A DNA stretch of 64,000 nt from an uncultured Thermoanaerobaculum sp. (lineage in GTDB: Bacteria; Acidobacteriota; Thermoanaerobaculia; Thermoanaerobaculales; Thermoanaerobaculaceae), in contig CALHAH010000015.1 in the NCBI GenBank assembly GCA_937934115.1, positions 1-64,000 of the forward strand, written 5' to 3'. Positions 24,926-34,600 of this stretch are shown piece by piece (the first letter of the stretch is position 1; each line of letters starts with the position of its first letter). The position numbers and the translations under genes are program-made. Below the pieces are notes generated by a model that was given only the letters and a program-made list of their open reading frames with translations, was not told where the DNA came from and made no database searches.

Positions 24926-25969
24926 TCAAGAAGCCGCGGCGGCGCTTTGGGCTTGTGCCAAGTGGCGACCGGTAAGCGGTAAGATGGAAGGTAACTGGTT
25001 CATGAGCTGGGCGAGCTCATCAGGCACGATAGCTTGGGCACGGTCGGAAAGCGCCTGGAGGGGGTTGTGGTGCACCTCGATCATAAGCCCATCGGCCCCC
25101 ACGGCCGCGGCCGCCCGCGCCAGCGGTACGACTTTGTGCCGTTTGCCGGTCCCGTGGGATGGATCCACGATGATAGGCAAGTGCGAAAGCCTCTGCACGG
25201 CCACGACCGCTGCCAAGTCTAAGGTGTTGCGGGTGTGATCGGTAAAGGTGCGGATCCCGCGCTCGCAAAGCACCACCTGGTAGTTGCCTTCGGCCAGCAG
25301 GTACTCGGCGGCCATCAAGAGCTCCTCCACGGTGGCTGCCATTCCCCGCTTCAAAAGCACGGGTTTTCGGGCTTTCCCCGCCAGGCGGAGCAACGAAAAG
25401 TTTTGCATGTTTCGCGCTCCGATTTGGATCATGTCGCAGTACTCCACCACCAGTTCCAAAGACCTCTCGTCCAAGGCCTCAGACACGGTAGGCAAACCCA
25501 CTTCCCGGCTCACGTCTCGCAGGATGCGCAAACCGGGCTCCCCCAGCCCCTGAAACGTGTACGGCGAGGTGCGGGGTTTGAACGCTCCTCCGCGCAAAAT
25601 ATGGGCACCCGCTTTTTTCACCGCTTGGGCCGTGGTGAGGGTTTGCTCCGGTCCCTCCACCGAGCAAGGGCCGGCCATGACCGCAAAGTGCCCTCCTCCT
25701 ATGGGTACCCCGCCCACCCACACCACGGTGTCTTCCGGCTTTACCTCCCGGCTCACCAACTTGTACGGATGGGAAACCGGAATCACCTCCAAGACCCCCG
25801 GCAGGTTTTCAAACAGCGAGGGGTCGAGAACATCCCGGTTCCCAGTGATGCCAATGGCCACCCTTTGCGCGCCCGGAATGGCGTGGGGCGTGAGGCCCAA
25901 GGCCTCAATGTGCCTTTTGACCTGCTCCACCTCTTCCTGGGTGGCGTTGACGGTCATAACGATCAGCAT
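24926..25969 (-). CDS. aroF: 3-deoxy-7-phosphoheptulonate synthase
   Basis: First enzyme of the shikimate pathway (PEP + erythrose-4-phosphate to DAHP). 347 residues of the microbial type with an N-terminal ferredoxin-like regulatory domain (1-70, MLIVMTVNATQEEVEQV) before the barrel, as in the Thermotoga enzyme, where that domain mediates feedback control. Barrel motifs: VMAGPCSVEG, RGGAFKPRTSPYTFQGLG, QIGARNMQNF, IVDPSHGTG. GGGGGGA lies upstream of the ATG at 25969. aroA (36230) and aroB (52306) are elsewhere in the window. Confidence 0.95.
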   Translation of the reverse strand: MLIVMTVNATQEEVEQVKRHIEALGLTPHAIPGAQRVAIGITGNRDVLDPSLFENLPGVLEVIPVSHPYKLVSREVKPEDTVVWVGGVPIGGGHFAVMAGPCSVEGPEQTLTTAQAVKKAGAHILRGGAFKPRTSPYTFQGLGEPGLRILRDVSREVGLPTVSEALDERSLELVVEYCDMIQIGARNMQNFSLLRLAGKARKPVLLKRGMAATVEELLMAAEYLLAEGNYQVVLCERGIRTFTDHTRNTLDLAAVVAVQRLSHLPIIVDPSHGTGKRHKVVPLARAAAAVGADGLMIEVHHNPLQALSDRAQAIVPDELAQLMNQLPSILPLTGRHLAQAQSAAAAS

Positions 25970-25991
25970 GCCAATCCCCCCGACTGCGGGC

Positions 25992-25998
25992 TATACTA
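25992..25998. promoter_or_regulatory. Back-to-back -10 element between aroF and secreted-protein operon
   Basis: TATACTA reads as TATACT on the plus strand (24 nt before the GTG at 26022) and as TAGTAT on the minus strand (23-24 nt before the aroF ATG). One near-palindromic element could serve both directions; -35 boxes are unclear. Confidence 0.4.
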
Positions 25999-26021
25999 GC
26001 GAAGACGAGGAGGTTGTCAAC

Positions 26022-26753
26022 GTGAAAAGGCTCCTGGTGGCTTTGGTTGTACTCATCACAAGCGTAAGTGTGGCGCATGCCGTTTACGTGGTGTACCTGA
26101 AGAACGGCAAGCGAGTGGTGGCTCGGGAAAAATATCAGGTCAAGGGCAAACTGGCCATCATCACGTTGAAAAACGGCTCGGTGGTGTCGCTACCTCTGGC
26201 GCAAATCAACGTGGAAAAGACCGAGAGGATCAACTCTTTGGGCCTCGGAGATGCGGAACTTTTGGCGCTGGGCGAAGAAGGCCCACCACCTCCTACGCCG
26301 ACCCCCACCCCGGCCATAACGACCATAGGCAAACTCCGCGCTGACCTGGCCAAACCCACCGGCGAGGCTGCCAAACCCACGCCCACTCCAGGTATCACGT
26401 TGAGTGACCGTCCGTATCGGGACAAGGGCGTGGACCGTGCATTTCAGGAAGGACTGGAACGCTACCACCTTTACCTGTACCGTACCAGCCAAGGCACTCG
26501 CCCAGAGTACTTTTACGTGGAGGTGCAGGTCAACGAGAAGGAAGTCTCCAAAGCCCTGGAAGCGGTGTGCATGACCTACCACCTTTTGCTGCAGTCGGCA
26601 CCGGAAAGAGCCCCGGAAAGGGTTGAGCTGCGGCTTCTCAACGAAGCGGGCCGTGAGGCTGGTCTCTTCCGCATTGCCCCGGAGCACGCCGCTGAGCTTG
26701 CAGGGGGAAAGATCACCCCTGATGAGTTTTTCTTGAAGTACGTGCTTTTCTAA
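26022..26753 (+). CDS. Secreted protein with SH3-like N-terminus and Pro-Thr linker
   Basis: 243 residues. MKRLLVALVVLITSVSVAHA is a signal peptide; then VYLKNGKRVVAREKYQVKGKLAIITLKNGSVVSLPLAQI is a small all-beta module of the kind found in many secreted proteins (strand-turn pairs with K/NG turns). Residues ~87-130 are Pro/Thr-rich, and the C-terminal ~110 residues are mixed alpha/beta without a motif I know. GAGGAGG precedes the GTG at 26022. It is first of three overlapping genes for exported proteins. Exact function unknown. Confidence 0.75.
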   Translation: MKRLLVALVVLITSVSVAHAVYVVYLKNGKRVVAREKYQVKGKLAIITLKNGSVVSLPLAQINVEKTERINSLGLGDAELLALGEEGPPPPTPTPTPAITTIGKLRADLAKPTGEAAKPTPTPGITLSDRPYRDKGVDRAFQEGLERYHLYLYRTSQGTRPEYFYVEVQVNEKEVSKALEAVCMTYHLLLQSAPERAPERVELRLLNEAGREAGLFRIAPEHAAELAGGKITPDEFFLKYVLF

Positions 26754-27346
26754 TGGCTATCCACCGCCGGGTTTGCTTGCTTTTCCTGGGAACCGCCCTG
26801 GTTTCCTGTGCAGCCCCCCTGCCAGAAGCTGAACGGCGATGGCGGGAGGGGAGGCAGGCAGCGGTGCGCGAGGCTATGAGCCCGGAACAAGCCCGGACAT
26901 TTCCGGGGATTCAGTTCTTTCCCTACGATCCCGCCTTCAAGGTGCGGGCTATGCTCAAGCCCATCCTGCCGCCGGAGGGCGTCACCATTGCTGCCTCCGA
27001 TGGCTCAACGCGCCCCGCCCATCGCGTGGGGCGGGTGGAGGTGAGCCTCCCCACTGGCAAGGCGACTCTTACCGTGTACCAACTGGATGACATCCGCGAC
27101 CGCTACCCCGATCACCTGTTCTTGCCTTTCCGCGATGCTTTGGCGGGAAAGGAAACCTATGGCTCGGGTCGGTACCTGGAGCTGGTGCGGCTGGCGTCGG
27201 GCGTGGTGGAGCTGGATTTCAACCGTGCCTATAATCCCGACTGCGCCTTTGGCCTTACGGGCCGGTGCCCCATCACGCCAGAAGAAAATTGGCTTTCCAT
27301 TCCGGTGCCGGCCGGCGAGAAGATGCCAACGGGGGCAGGTCATTAG
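26753..27346 (+). CDS. DUF1684-family lipoprotein
   Basis: 197 residues with a lipoprotein signal (LFLGTALVSC, Cys 19 as the lipidated residue). The body contains the DUF1684 pattern: ... TVYQLDD..., LFLPFRDALAGKETYGSGRYLEL, VELDFNRAYNPDCAFG and CPITPEENWLSIPVPAGEK. The Asn-Pro-x-Cys and Cys-Pro pair are the conserved centre of that family. Function of DUF1684 is not established. The ATG at 26753 overlaps the upstream TAA and the downstream gene starts in its TAG, so the trio is tightly coupled. Confidence 0.82.
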   Translation: MAIHRRVCLLFLGTALVSCAAPLPEAERRWREGRQAAVREAMSPEQARTFPGIQFFPYDPAFKVRAMLKPILPPEGVTIAASDGSTRPAHRVGRVEVSLPTGKATLTVYQLDDIRDRYPDHLFLPFRDALAGKETYGSGRYLELVRLASGVVELDFNRAYNPDCAFGLTGRCPITPEENWLSIPVPAGEKMPTGAGH

Positions 27347-29805
27347 TGCTGAACCTGGTCCTGGCGCTCGCTACCGCCCTTCCTCCCATCATCCCCGATC
27401 CGCGTTTTGGCCCCTCCCCGTGGGTGGTTGTGCACCAGCACCCAGGGGGGGAACCCCCTGCTGCCGCCGGGTACTTGGTGGCCATACCCGAAAGGGTGGA
27501 GCAGGAGTGGCTTGACAGGTTGGTGGCGCTGGCAGCCCTGGGCGTGCCCGTGGTGGGGCTTGGCCTTCCCCGCGACGCAACGGTGGTGCAACACCTCGAC
27601 GGTGTGGTGGTGGCCTCACGGGAGGAAGCGGCAGCGGTGCGGGCCTGCTGTCCTAACGTCACCTTAGTGGGGGAAGCCGCAACCCCAGCTCAGGCTTTGA
27701 CCATGCTCCCCTGGGGGGTGAGCGTTTTTCTCGTGCCCGGCGAACCACGGTGGGCACAAGCGGTGGCTGGGAGCTTTGTCGAGCCGCAAGCCGCGCGGTG
27801 GCAAGGACAAGACTTGCCTACCGCAGGCCGAGCTTTAGACCTAAGCGTTCTAGTGGCCCTCCCCCCTGGTTTTGCTGGGGGTGCGGTGGAGCTGGCCACC
27901 GCTTGGGTGGACACGGAAGCCTTTCTCCTGCGAGATGACCAGGAGGAAACGGTGCCCGTAGAGACCCACGGGGAAACCACCAAAATTCTGCTCCCGGCTT
28001 TGCCCGGGGGTGGCCTTTTGCGTGTGCCGCGGCCCTTGCCATCGGGGGGCTGGCAGCAGGTGGAAGTGACCGCCCGCCGGGAGCTCACTTTGGGGGAAAT
28101 CTTGGCCCGCCACCACCGCCAAGCTTTTATGCAAAACCGGCTTGTTTCGAGCTTTACCGGTTGGCAGCGGTTACGGCTTTTGGTGCGGGTGGGCGAGCTG
28201 GACCGTAGCTTTGAGCTGGAGCTGGCCGGTCCCGTGTTTTTTACACCTAATCTGGGGCGGGATTGGGAGCTGCGGGAGGCTCACCTGAACGGTGCCCTTT
28301 GGCCGGTGGAAGACCTTCCCGAGCTGCCCCTCATCCAGCCTAAAGCCCCGCCGGTGCCACCTTTGGCGTTAGAGCTCACACCCTCGTACCGTTACGAACT
28401 TTTGGGCCTCGGGGAACGGGAAGGGCGCCCGGTGTACGTGTTGGCTTTTGAAGGGGAGGAAAAGGAAGAGCGGCGGTGGGGTCGAGCGTACGTAGATGCG
28501 GCCACCTTTGGTTTGGTAGCACTGGAGGCTTGGCAGCAAAGCCCCAAGCACGAAGTTCGTCGCAGTCGCACCCTCACCCGCAACCGGTTTTTTGAGCTGG
28601 ACGGTACGCCCCTTTGGCTTCCGTGGAAAGTGGAGGGGGATGACGTGGTGGCCAGTTTCGGTGGCGTGGCCACGGTGCATCGCGAGCTCAGCTTGGAACA
28701 CCTGCAAATCAACGACCCCCAGGTGGTGCGGCGGCGGGAGGGGGCGTGGCAAGGGTCCCAGCCGATGCTTCGCGAACGTCGGGGTGAGGTGGTTTTCCTG
28801 GAGCCTGACGGCACTGGCAGCCGACGGGAAGCTACCTCCAGGCGCAAGCGGCAGTCCTTCCTCGTGGGCGGGGCGTTTTGGGATGCCAGCCTATCTTTCC
28901 CACTGCCGCTTTTGGGCTACCAGCTTTTGGATTTTTCGTGGCGAGGCGACCAACAACTGCGGCTTTTCTTGGCCGGCGCGGTAAACGATTTAGCCTGGAG
29001 CAAGCCCGGAGCTTGGGAACCTAAGGTGCAAGCTTTCGTGCAGCTGGTCCCATTCAGCCAAAGCGTATGGCGCGGGGATGCCGAGGCCAAAAGGGAGGAG
29101 GTTTACCTTTGGAGGCAAAAGTTGCGCATGGGTTTGAGTCGGCAGCTAGGGGCGTGGCGTCTGGGGGGGGAGGTGGGAGCGGACTTTCTGCATTTTTCCC
29201 GCACATCGCACACCGATCCCGCGTTTCGCTTGCCCCCAACCACAGCCGAGCCTATAGCGGGCTTCCAGGTGCTGTGGCAAAAGGGTACGCTTGCCGCCGG
29301 GGCCCAGTGGGAGAGGGGGGAAAGGCTTTCCTGGCGCCACTGGGGGTTTGCAGAGCGCGTCGAACCGAGGTTTTCACGCAGTGAGTTTTTCTTGCGTTAC
29401 GAAGACACCCCTTGGCCGTGGCTAAAGGTTTCCTTCGCTGTTGATGGCGGCAGGTCGCAAAAGGCTGACCGCTTTTCCCGCTTCGCCTTGGGTGGGCTTT
29501 GGGGAGGTACGAGTTTTGTGGGGCTTCCCAGCGGCCGGGTGCGCGCCGACGATTTTGCTGCTGTCAAAGGGAGCGTTGGCGTGCCTTTGCCCGGCGGCCA
29601 GCGGCTCGAGGTGGTTGCCGGCGCCGGGTGGGTTCGCGTGCACGCAACGGAAAAAAAGGCAACGCCCATTTCAGCCTTGGGCATCACCCTCAATCGCCGC
29701 GGCCCTTGGGGTACGGTGCTGCAAGCAACCCTCGGAGTTCCGCTGGTGGCCCCCGGGCCCAACCGGCCGGTGGTGCAGGTGCTGCTGCTCCGTCCCTGGC
29801 GGTAA
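27346..29805 (+). CDS. Large exported protein with putative C-terminal outer-membrane barrel
   Basis: 819 residues from the GTG at 27346, which overlaps the upstream TAG and begins a short signal peptide (MLNLVLALATALPP). Three zones are visible: ~1-220 alternating hydrophobic strands and helices (VPVVGLGLPRDATVV, VSVFLVPGE) like an alpha/beta barrel half; ~270-470 a LolA-like beta sheet (YRYELLGLGEREGRPVYVLAFEGEEKE, GRAYVDAATFGLVALEAW); and ~520-819 amphipathic strands with aromatic ends (LGGEVGADFLHFSRTS, FFLRYEDTPWPWLKVSFAVDGG, VLLLRPWR), consistent with a transmembrane beta-barrel. I do not recognise the family. Confidence 0.72.
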   Translation: MLNLVLALATALPPIIPDPRFGPSPWVVVHQHPGGEPPAAAGYLVAIPERVEQEWLDRLVALAALGVPVVGLGLPRDATVVQHLDGVVVASREEAAAVRACCPNVTLVGEAATPAQALTMLPWGVSVFLVPGEPRWAQAVAGSFVEPQAARWQGQDLPTAGRALDLSVLVALPPGFAGGAVELATAWVDTEAFLLRDDQEETVPVETHGETTKILLPALPGGGLLRVPRPLPSGGWQQVEVTARRELTLGEILARHHRQAFMQNRLVSSFTGWQRLRLLVRVGELDRSFELELAGPVFFTPNLGRDWELREAHLNGALWPVEDLPELPLIQPKAPPVPPLALELTPSYRYELLGLGEREGRPVYVLAFEGEEKEERRWGRAYVDAATFGLVALEAWQQSPKHEVRRSRTLTRNRFFELDGTPLWLPWKVEGDDVVASFGGVATVHRELSLEHLQINDPQVVRRREGAWQGSQPMLRERRGEVVFLEPDGTGSRREATSRRKRQSFLVGGAFWDASLSFPLPLLGYQLLDFSWRGDQQLRLFLAGAVNDLAWSKPGAWEPKVQAFVQLVPFSQSVWRGDAEAKREEVYLWRQKLRMGLSRQLGAWRLGGEVGADFLHFSRTSHTDPAFRLPPTTAEPIAGFQVLWQKGTLAAGAQWERGERLSWRHWGFAERVEPRFSRSEFFLRYEDTPWPWLKVSFAVDGGRSQKADRFSRFALGGLWGGTSFVGLPSGRVRADDFAAVKGSVGVPLPGGQRLEVVAGAGWVRVHATEKKATPISALGITLNRRGPWGTVLQATLGVPLVAPGPNRPVVQVLLLRPWR

Positions 29806-29836
29806 CTGCAGGTGGGACGCTGTCCTAGGGAGTACC

Positions 29837-31612
29837 TCACCTCGGAAGCCATTCTCGCGTCCAAGAAAACCGCTGGAAGTAACCGTTGGTTTCCAAAGCG
29901 TGAGCCACCTTGGTGGCTAAGGTTTTATCGGTGATGGCCTTGAGCACCGCCGGGTTGAGCTCCACGGCTCGCCCGAGGTGCGAAAGCGCCTCCTCTTCTT
30001 GACCCAAGGCAAAAAGCGCCACGCCCAAGTTAAAGCGGGTTTCCGGGCGTTCGGCGAGGACCAAGGCTCGGCGAAAGTGCGCCACCGCCCTTTCCCAGTC
30101 GCCCGCTTCTTGGGCCAGGTTGCCGGCCGACGTTTGCGCCCGGTAATCGAAGGGCAAAAAATACAGCTTGGCGCTCAAGCCCTGGTACGCGGTAAAAGCC
30201 AAAGTTTGCCTTTGCGGGTCGCGGGGGCGCTGGCGGAGCAGGCTCACCAGCACGTCCGCCGATTGCACTGCGCGCAAGGCTCGCCACTGCTGCCAGCTGG
30301 CAAACCCCACCACCAGAACCAAACCCAAGCCGATCCCGGCTCCCACCCTACGCCAGCGGGGCGGGCCCGGAAGCGGCGGCAGCAAAAGCGCGGCCACAAC
30401 CGCCCACTGCCCAGCAATGGCAGCAAGGTGCAGGGGAAATTGCAACAAAGCCACCACCGCTGCGCAGGCTAAAAGCGGTGCTTTGGGCCCTGGAACAGGG
30501 GAAAAACTCTTGGCGCCTACAGGTGCCTTTTCGCGGCTGGCCCCTTGCTTTTTGGCGTTCGCGGCAAACCACAGGCTTGCCAAAAGCAGCGCCAAGCCCA
30601 GAAGGCCGGTCTCCGCCACGTACTGCAAGAGCTCGTTGTGAGCCTCACCGAAGCCGGTTTCCAGACCTAAAAAGCGACCACGTTGGGCGAGCTCCTCGGC
30701 GGTGAGGTAGCGGAAGGAATGCGCTTCGAACTGGCCGAAACCCACGCCCAAAAAAGGGTTGGCGGCAAACATGCGCAAGGCCGAACTCCACGCCGCGCCC
30801 CGGGCACTGGCCAGCCACAGCCACTGTCCGCTTTGCACCTCACGCCAGCTGGAAAGCAAACGTTGCCGGAGAGGGGGCGCCGCCGCCACGAGAACCACCG
30901 TTCCCAATGCCAAGACCCCCAAAAGCCGGAGGCGGCGAGGAGGGGGGGTGTGCGTAAGCACTAACACCAAAAGCCCAGAAAGGAGGGCAGCCAAGGCAGA
31001 AAGGGTTTGCGTGGCCACAATGACCGCCGCTTGTATTAATGCTAAAACCAGCCACAAAACCCGGCGTTTCTGCGTCCAAAACCAAGCAAAGGAAAGCATC
31101 GTGGGTAGCACCAAGAACGACGCCACGTCTGCAGGGTTTCCCATGGTTCCCAACCACAGGTAGCGTCCCTCCCCGGGCTCCAGCAGGCGGAAGGATGCCG
31201 GCCTTAAATTGGGATCGAAAAAAGCAACGGCGACGAGGGCTTGCAACAGCCCAGCCCAAACCACAGCGCGCGCCAAGGACCGCCGGGAGTCCAAAGAAAG
31301 CTGGCGTAAAGCCCCAAGGCCGAGACTGGCCAGAACCCAGGGGATTGCGGCCCAGGCCGAAGCCGGCGTCGAGGCCAGGGCGGAGGCGAAAGCCGCCAGC
31401 GCCACCGCCACTTTTGGCCACATCCAAGGGTCCCAGGATGGGCGAGCCAAGAAGAAGGCGGCCAAAGCCGCCCAGAGCACCTTTGCCAGCAGGCTCTTCG
31501 GGGAGCGAAAGGCACCAGCGGTGGCGATGTCTACCACCAGGGGGAGGATCAGCACCATGGCGAGCCCGATCCCCCACACCACCCGTTCCCAGAGACTCGT
31601 TTGCCCCTTCAT
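29837..31612 (-). CDS. O-antigen ligase/polymerase-family membrane protein with TPR tail
   Basis: 591 residues. About a dozen transmembrane helices span 1-440, with the periplasmic loop typical of Wzy/WaaL proteins: AANPFLGVGFGQFEAHSFRY followed by ETGFGEAHNELLQYVAETGLLGLALLL, where the His-Asn and Gly-rich stretch is the family signature. The C-terminal ~120 residues are two or three TPR-like repeats (NLAQEAGDWERAVAHFRRAL, ALGQEEEALSHLGRAVELNP). It likely joins or polymerises lipid-linked glycans. The ATG at 31612 has GGAGG 4 nt upstream and overlaps the smc stop by four bases; longer upstream frames fall inside smc. Confidence 0.85.
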   Translation of the reverse strand: MKGQTSLWERVVWGIGLAMVLILPLVVDIATAGAFRSPKSLLAKVLWAALAAFFLARPSWDPWMWPKVAVALAAFASALASTPASAWAAIPWVLASLGLGALRQLSLDSRRSLARAVVWAGLLQALVAVAFFDPNLRPASFRLLEPGEGRYLWLGTMGNPADVASFLVLPTMLSFAWFWTQKRRVLWLVLALIQAAVIVATQTLSALAALLSGLLVLVLTHTPPPRRLRLLGVLALGTVVLVAAAPPLRQRLLSSWREVQSGQWLWLASARGAAWSSALRMFAANPFLGVGFGQFEAHSFRYLTAEELAQRGRFLGLETGFGEAHNELLQYVAETGLLGLALLLASLWFAANAKKQGASREKAPVGAKSFSPVPGPKAPLLACAAVVALLQFPLHLAAIAGQWAVVAALLLPPLPGPPRWRRVGAGIGLGLVLVVGFASWQQWRALRAVQSADVLVSLLRQRPRDPQRQTLAFTAYQGLSAKLYFLPFDYRAQTSAGNLAQEAGDWERAVAHFRRALVLAERPETRFNLGVALFALGQEEEALSHLGRAVELNPAVLKAITDKTLATKVAHALETNGYFQRFSWTREWLPR

Positions 31613-34600
31613 GCTTCCTCCAACCGCACGGAAACCACCCGTGACACCCCCGGTTCCTCCATGGTGACCCCGTAAAGCACATCGGCGTGGGCCATGGTGC
31701 GGCGGTTGTGGGTGATGAGCAGGAACTGGGTTTGATGCGCCTGAGCCTTCAGGTGCTGGCACAGGCGTTCCACGTTAAGGTCGTCCAGGGGGGCATCCAC
31801 CTCGTCCAACACGCAAAAGGGGGCGGGGCGAATGCGGAAGAGGGCCAAAAGCAAAGCCACTGCCGCCAATGCCTTTTCTCCTCCGGAAAGCAAAAGCACC
31901 GATTGCGTATGCTTGCCCGGCGGTCGCACCTTGACCTCAATGCCGGAATCCAAAGGGCTTTCGGGGTCCGAGAGCAGCACGTGCGCCTCCCCGCCCCCAA
32001 ACAACTCGCGAAAAACGTGCCCAAAGAGCTCGTTGGCCGCCGACAGCGTGGCCAAAAACCGTTCCCTGCACGTGGCGTCTAGCTCGTTGATGGATTGCCG
32101 CAGGCTTTCCAGAGAGGTTTCCAAATCCTTTTTTTGCGCAAAAAGAAACCGAAAGCGCCCTTCCAGCTCCTTTTGCTGCTCCACCGCCAGCTCATTCACC
32201 GGCCCCAGCTGTGCCAGCTCTCGCTCCAGTTGTGCTTGGCGTTCCGCTAACGCTGCGCGATCCACCTCCTGGGGGAGCTCTTCCGGTGGGGGACCGCCCA
32301 AGGCTTCCTGCAGGTGAGAAAGCTGTGCGGCCAGTTCCGCAGCTCGTAGTTGCGCATCCAAAAGCTGCTTTTGGGCCTGTTGTTCCTCTTCGCGGGCGCT
32401 TTTAGCCCCCTGCTGTTGGCGTTCCACCTGCTCCTTGAGCTGGGCCACCAACGCTTCCCCTTGAGCGGTCTTCTGTTGGACCGACGACAACAGCTTGATG
32501 GCGTCTTCCAACTGGGTGCGGGTTTGGGCCAGGAGGTCCTGGAACTGACTTTGCCGCTGGGTAATTTCCGCAAGCTCCTGCCGCAACCGTTCCGCCTGCT
32601 GGGAAAGCTGCACCGACAGGTGCTGGTGCTGGGCCAGTTCCCGCTGGGCAAAGCGGCGTCGCTCTTGAGCCAGGGCCAGTTGCCCTCGCCACTTTTCCGC
32701 TTCCGTGTGGGCTTGGACGGCTTGGGCGCGAGCGTTGCCGGCGGCCGCGCTGGCCTCGTCCACCCGCGCCGACGCCTCCTGGGCGCGCTCCTCCAAGACC
32801 TTGGTTTGGGCTTCAGCGTGGGCCAGGTTTTCCTGCGCCTTCTCCAATTCCGTTTGCAGTCGGGAAGCTTCCACCGCCAAGGCCTCCAGCTCCCGCTGCA
32901 AGCGTGCGCGCTCCCTATGGCGGGCTTCTCTGCGGGATGAGGCCGCGGCGAGGGCCTCGGTTTTTTGGCGCACCACCTTGGAAAGCTCTGCCAAGGCGTG
33001 CTCGTGCTCCCGGAAGGCGCAGGTCTTAGCGTCGATGCGAGCCAAAAGCTGCTGCTTTTCCTGGGAACGTTGCGCTTCCAGCGCCGCTAGCTCCTGCTCG
33101 CGGCTTTTGAGGTGCAAAGCTCCTGTGGGACCGCGTTTGCCGTCGCCTAAGCGCAAGCGCTGCCCTTGCCTCCTGCCGCCACCAGGAAGCAAAACCAAAA
33201 CACTGGGGTCAGCTGCCAAGCGGTGAGCTTCCTCAAGGTTGGAAGCCACCGCCACGGGCGGAAGAGTGGACGTCAGCCACCCCAGCTCCTGGGACGCAAC
33301 GCCGGCCCTGGCCAAAATCGAGTCCTGGGGTGGCTGGCGCTGGGGGTCGCGGATGGCAACCTCCATGGCCTCGCCGGAAAAGGAGGCTCCCAGCAAGCGC
33401 CTCGCCGCTTCTTCCCCTTCTACCACGGGCAGGGTCAAGAGTTCCCCGTACGCCTGATCCAGGATTTCCCCCAACTCCGGTGGCGGGTTGAGGTAGTCAG
33501 CGACGGTACCAGCCAACTGTTCGTCGCTCAGCACTTTGGCGAGGTTTTGCGGCAAGGCCCGTAGTTGGGCGCGGGCACGCTGCACGGCTTCCCGCTCGTG
33601 GCGGACCTGCCAAAGCTCGTGTTCCAACTCATCCCGCAGGTTGCCCAGCTCCATCAGCTCCCTACGTTCCTGATCCACCAGGCCCTGCAGCGTTTGCTGT
33701 TGGGCTTGCACACCCTCCAGCTCGGCTTGACACTCCTTTTCCTGCCTTCCTGCCTCTTGCTCCTCGCGAGCGGCCTGTTGGAGGTGCTGGGCGAGCCTTT
33801 CTTTTTCGGCGGTGAGGCGCGTTTGCTGGTAGCGGATTTGCTCCACCTCCAGTTGCAAGCGGTGCACGCGGTTACGGGCCTCGCTGGCAGCGGCTACGGC
33901 CCGAAGGAGCTTTTGGCGTGCCTCTTCCGCTGCGGATTCGGCTTGTCGGGCGTTCATCTCGGCGATGGCTGCCGCCTCTTCGCGAGCTGCGGTTTCCTTT
34001 TGCACTCTCGTGGCCTCTTGTTCGGCTAAATGCAGCTTGGTGGCCAGCTCCTGCTCGCGGAGCTTTTCGTCCTCCAGTTGCGCTTCAGTTTTGGCTAGCA
34101 AGGCGGTTACCTGCTCCTGGCGGCTGCGCAAGCTCGCCAGTTCCCGGCGGCAGGCTACCTCTTCCGCTTCCAAGCGCTGGCACTGCCCCGAAAGCCGCGC
34201 CTGCTCCTCCCGCAGGTGGGCTAGTTCCGTGGCCTTTTCCTCCCACTGCCTTTGCACGCTGGCCAGCTTGCTTTCCATCTGCGCCAGGAAAGTAGCCTTT
34301 TGCGTATGCTGCTCCTCCGCCGTCTTTACCGCGAGCTTGAGGGCTTCCAGCTTTTCTTTGGTTTCCGCCCACCGTAGGATGGCCAAAAGCTTTGTAACCC
34401 GCTCCAGTTCGCCTTTGAGCTGGCTGTGGCGTTGTGCTTGCCGTGCCTGCCGGCGGATGGCCCCGTACTCTCGTTTCACCTCTGCCACGATGTCGGAAAC
34501 CCGCTCCAAGTTGGCCTTCGTTTCCGCCAACTTGAGCTCGGCTTCGTGGCGGCGCAAGCGGTAATGGCTAATGCCCGCTGCTTCCTCAAAGAGAGCCCGG

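Noticed and set aside
25557-26021. Extended N-terminus of the 26022 gene
   Set aside because: It is antisense to aroF; the GTG with GAGGAGG and signal peptide at 26022 is the real start.
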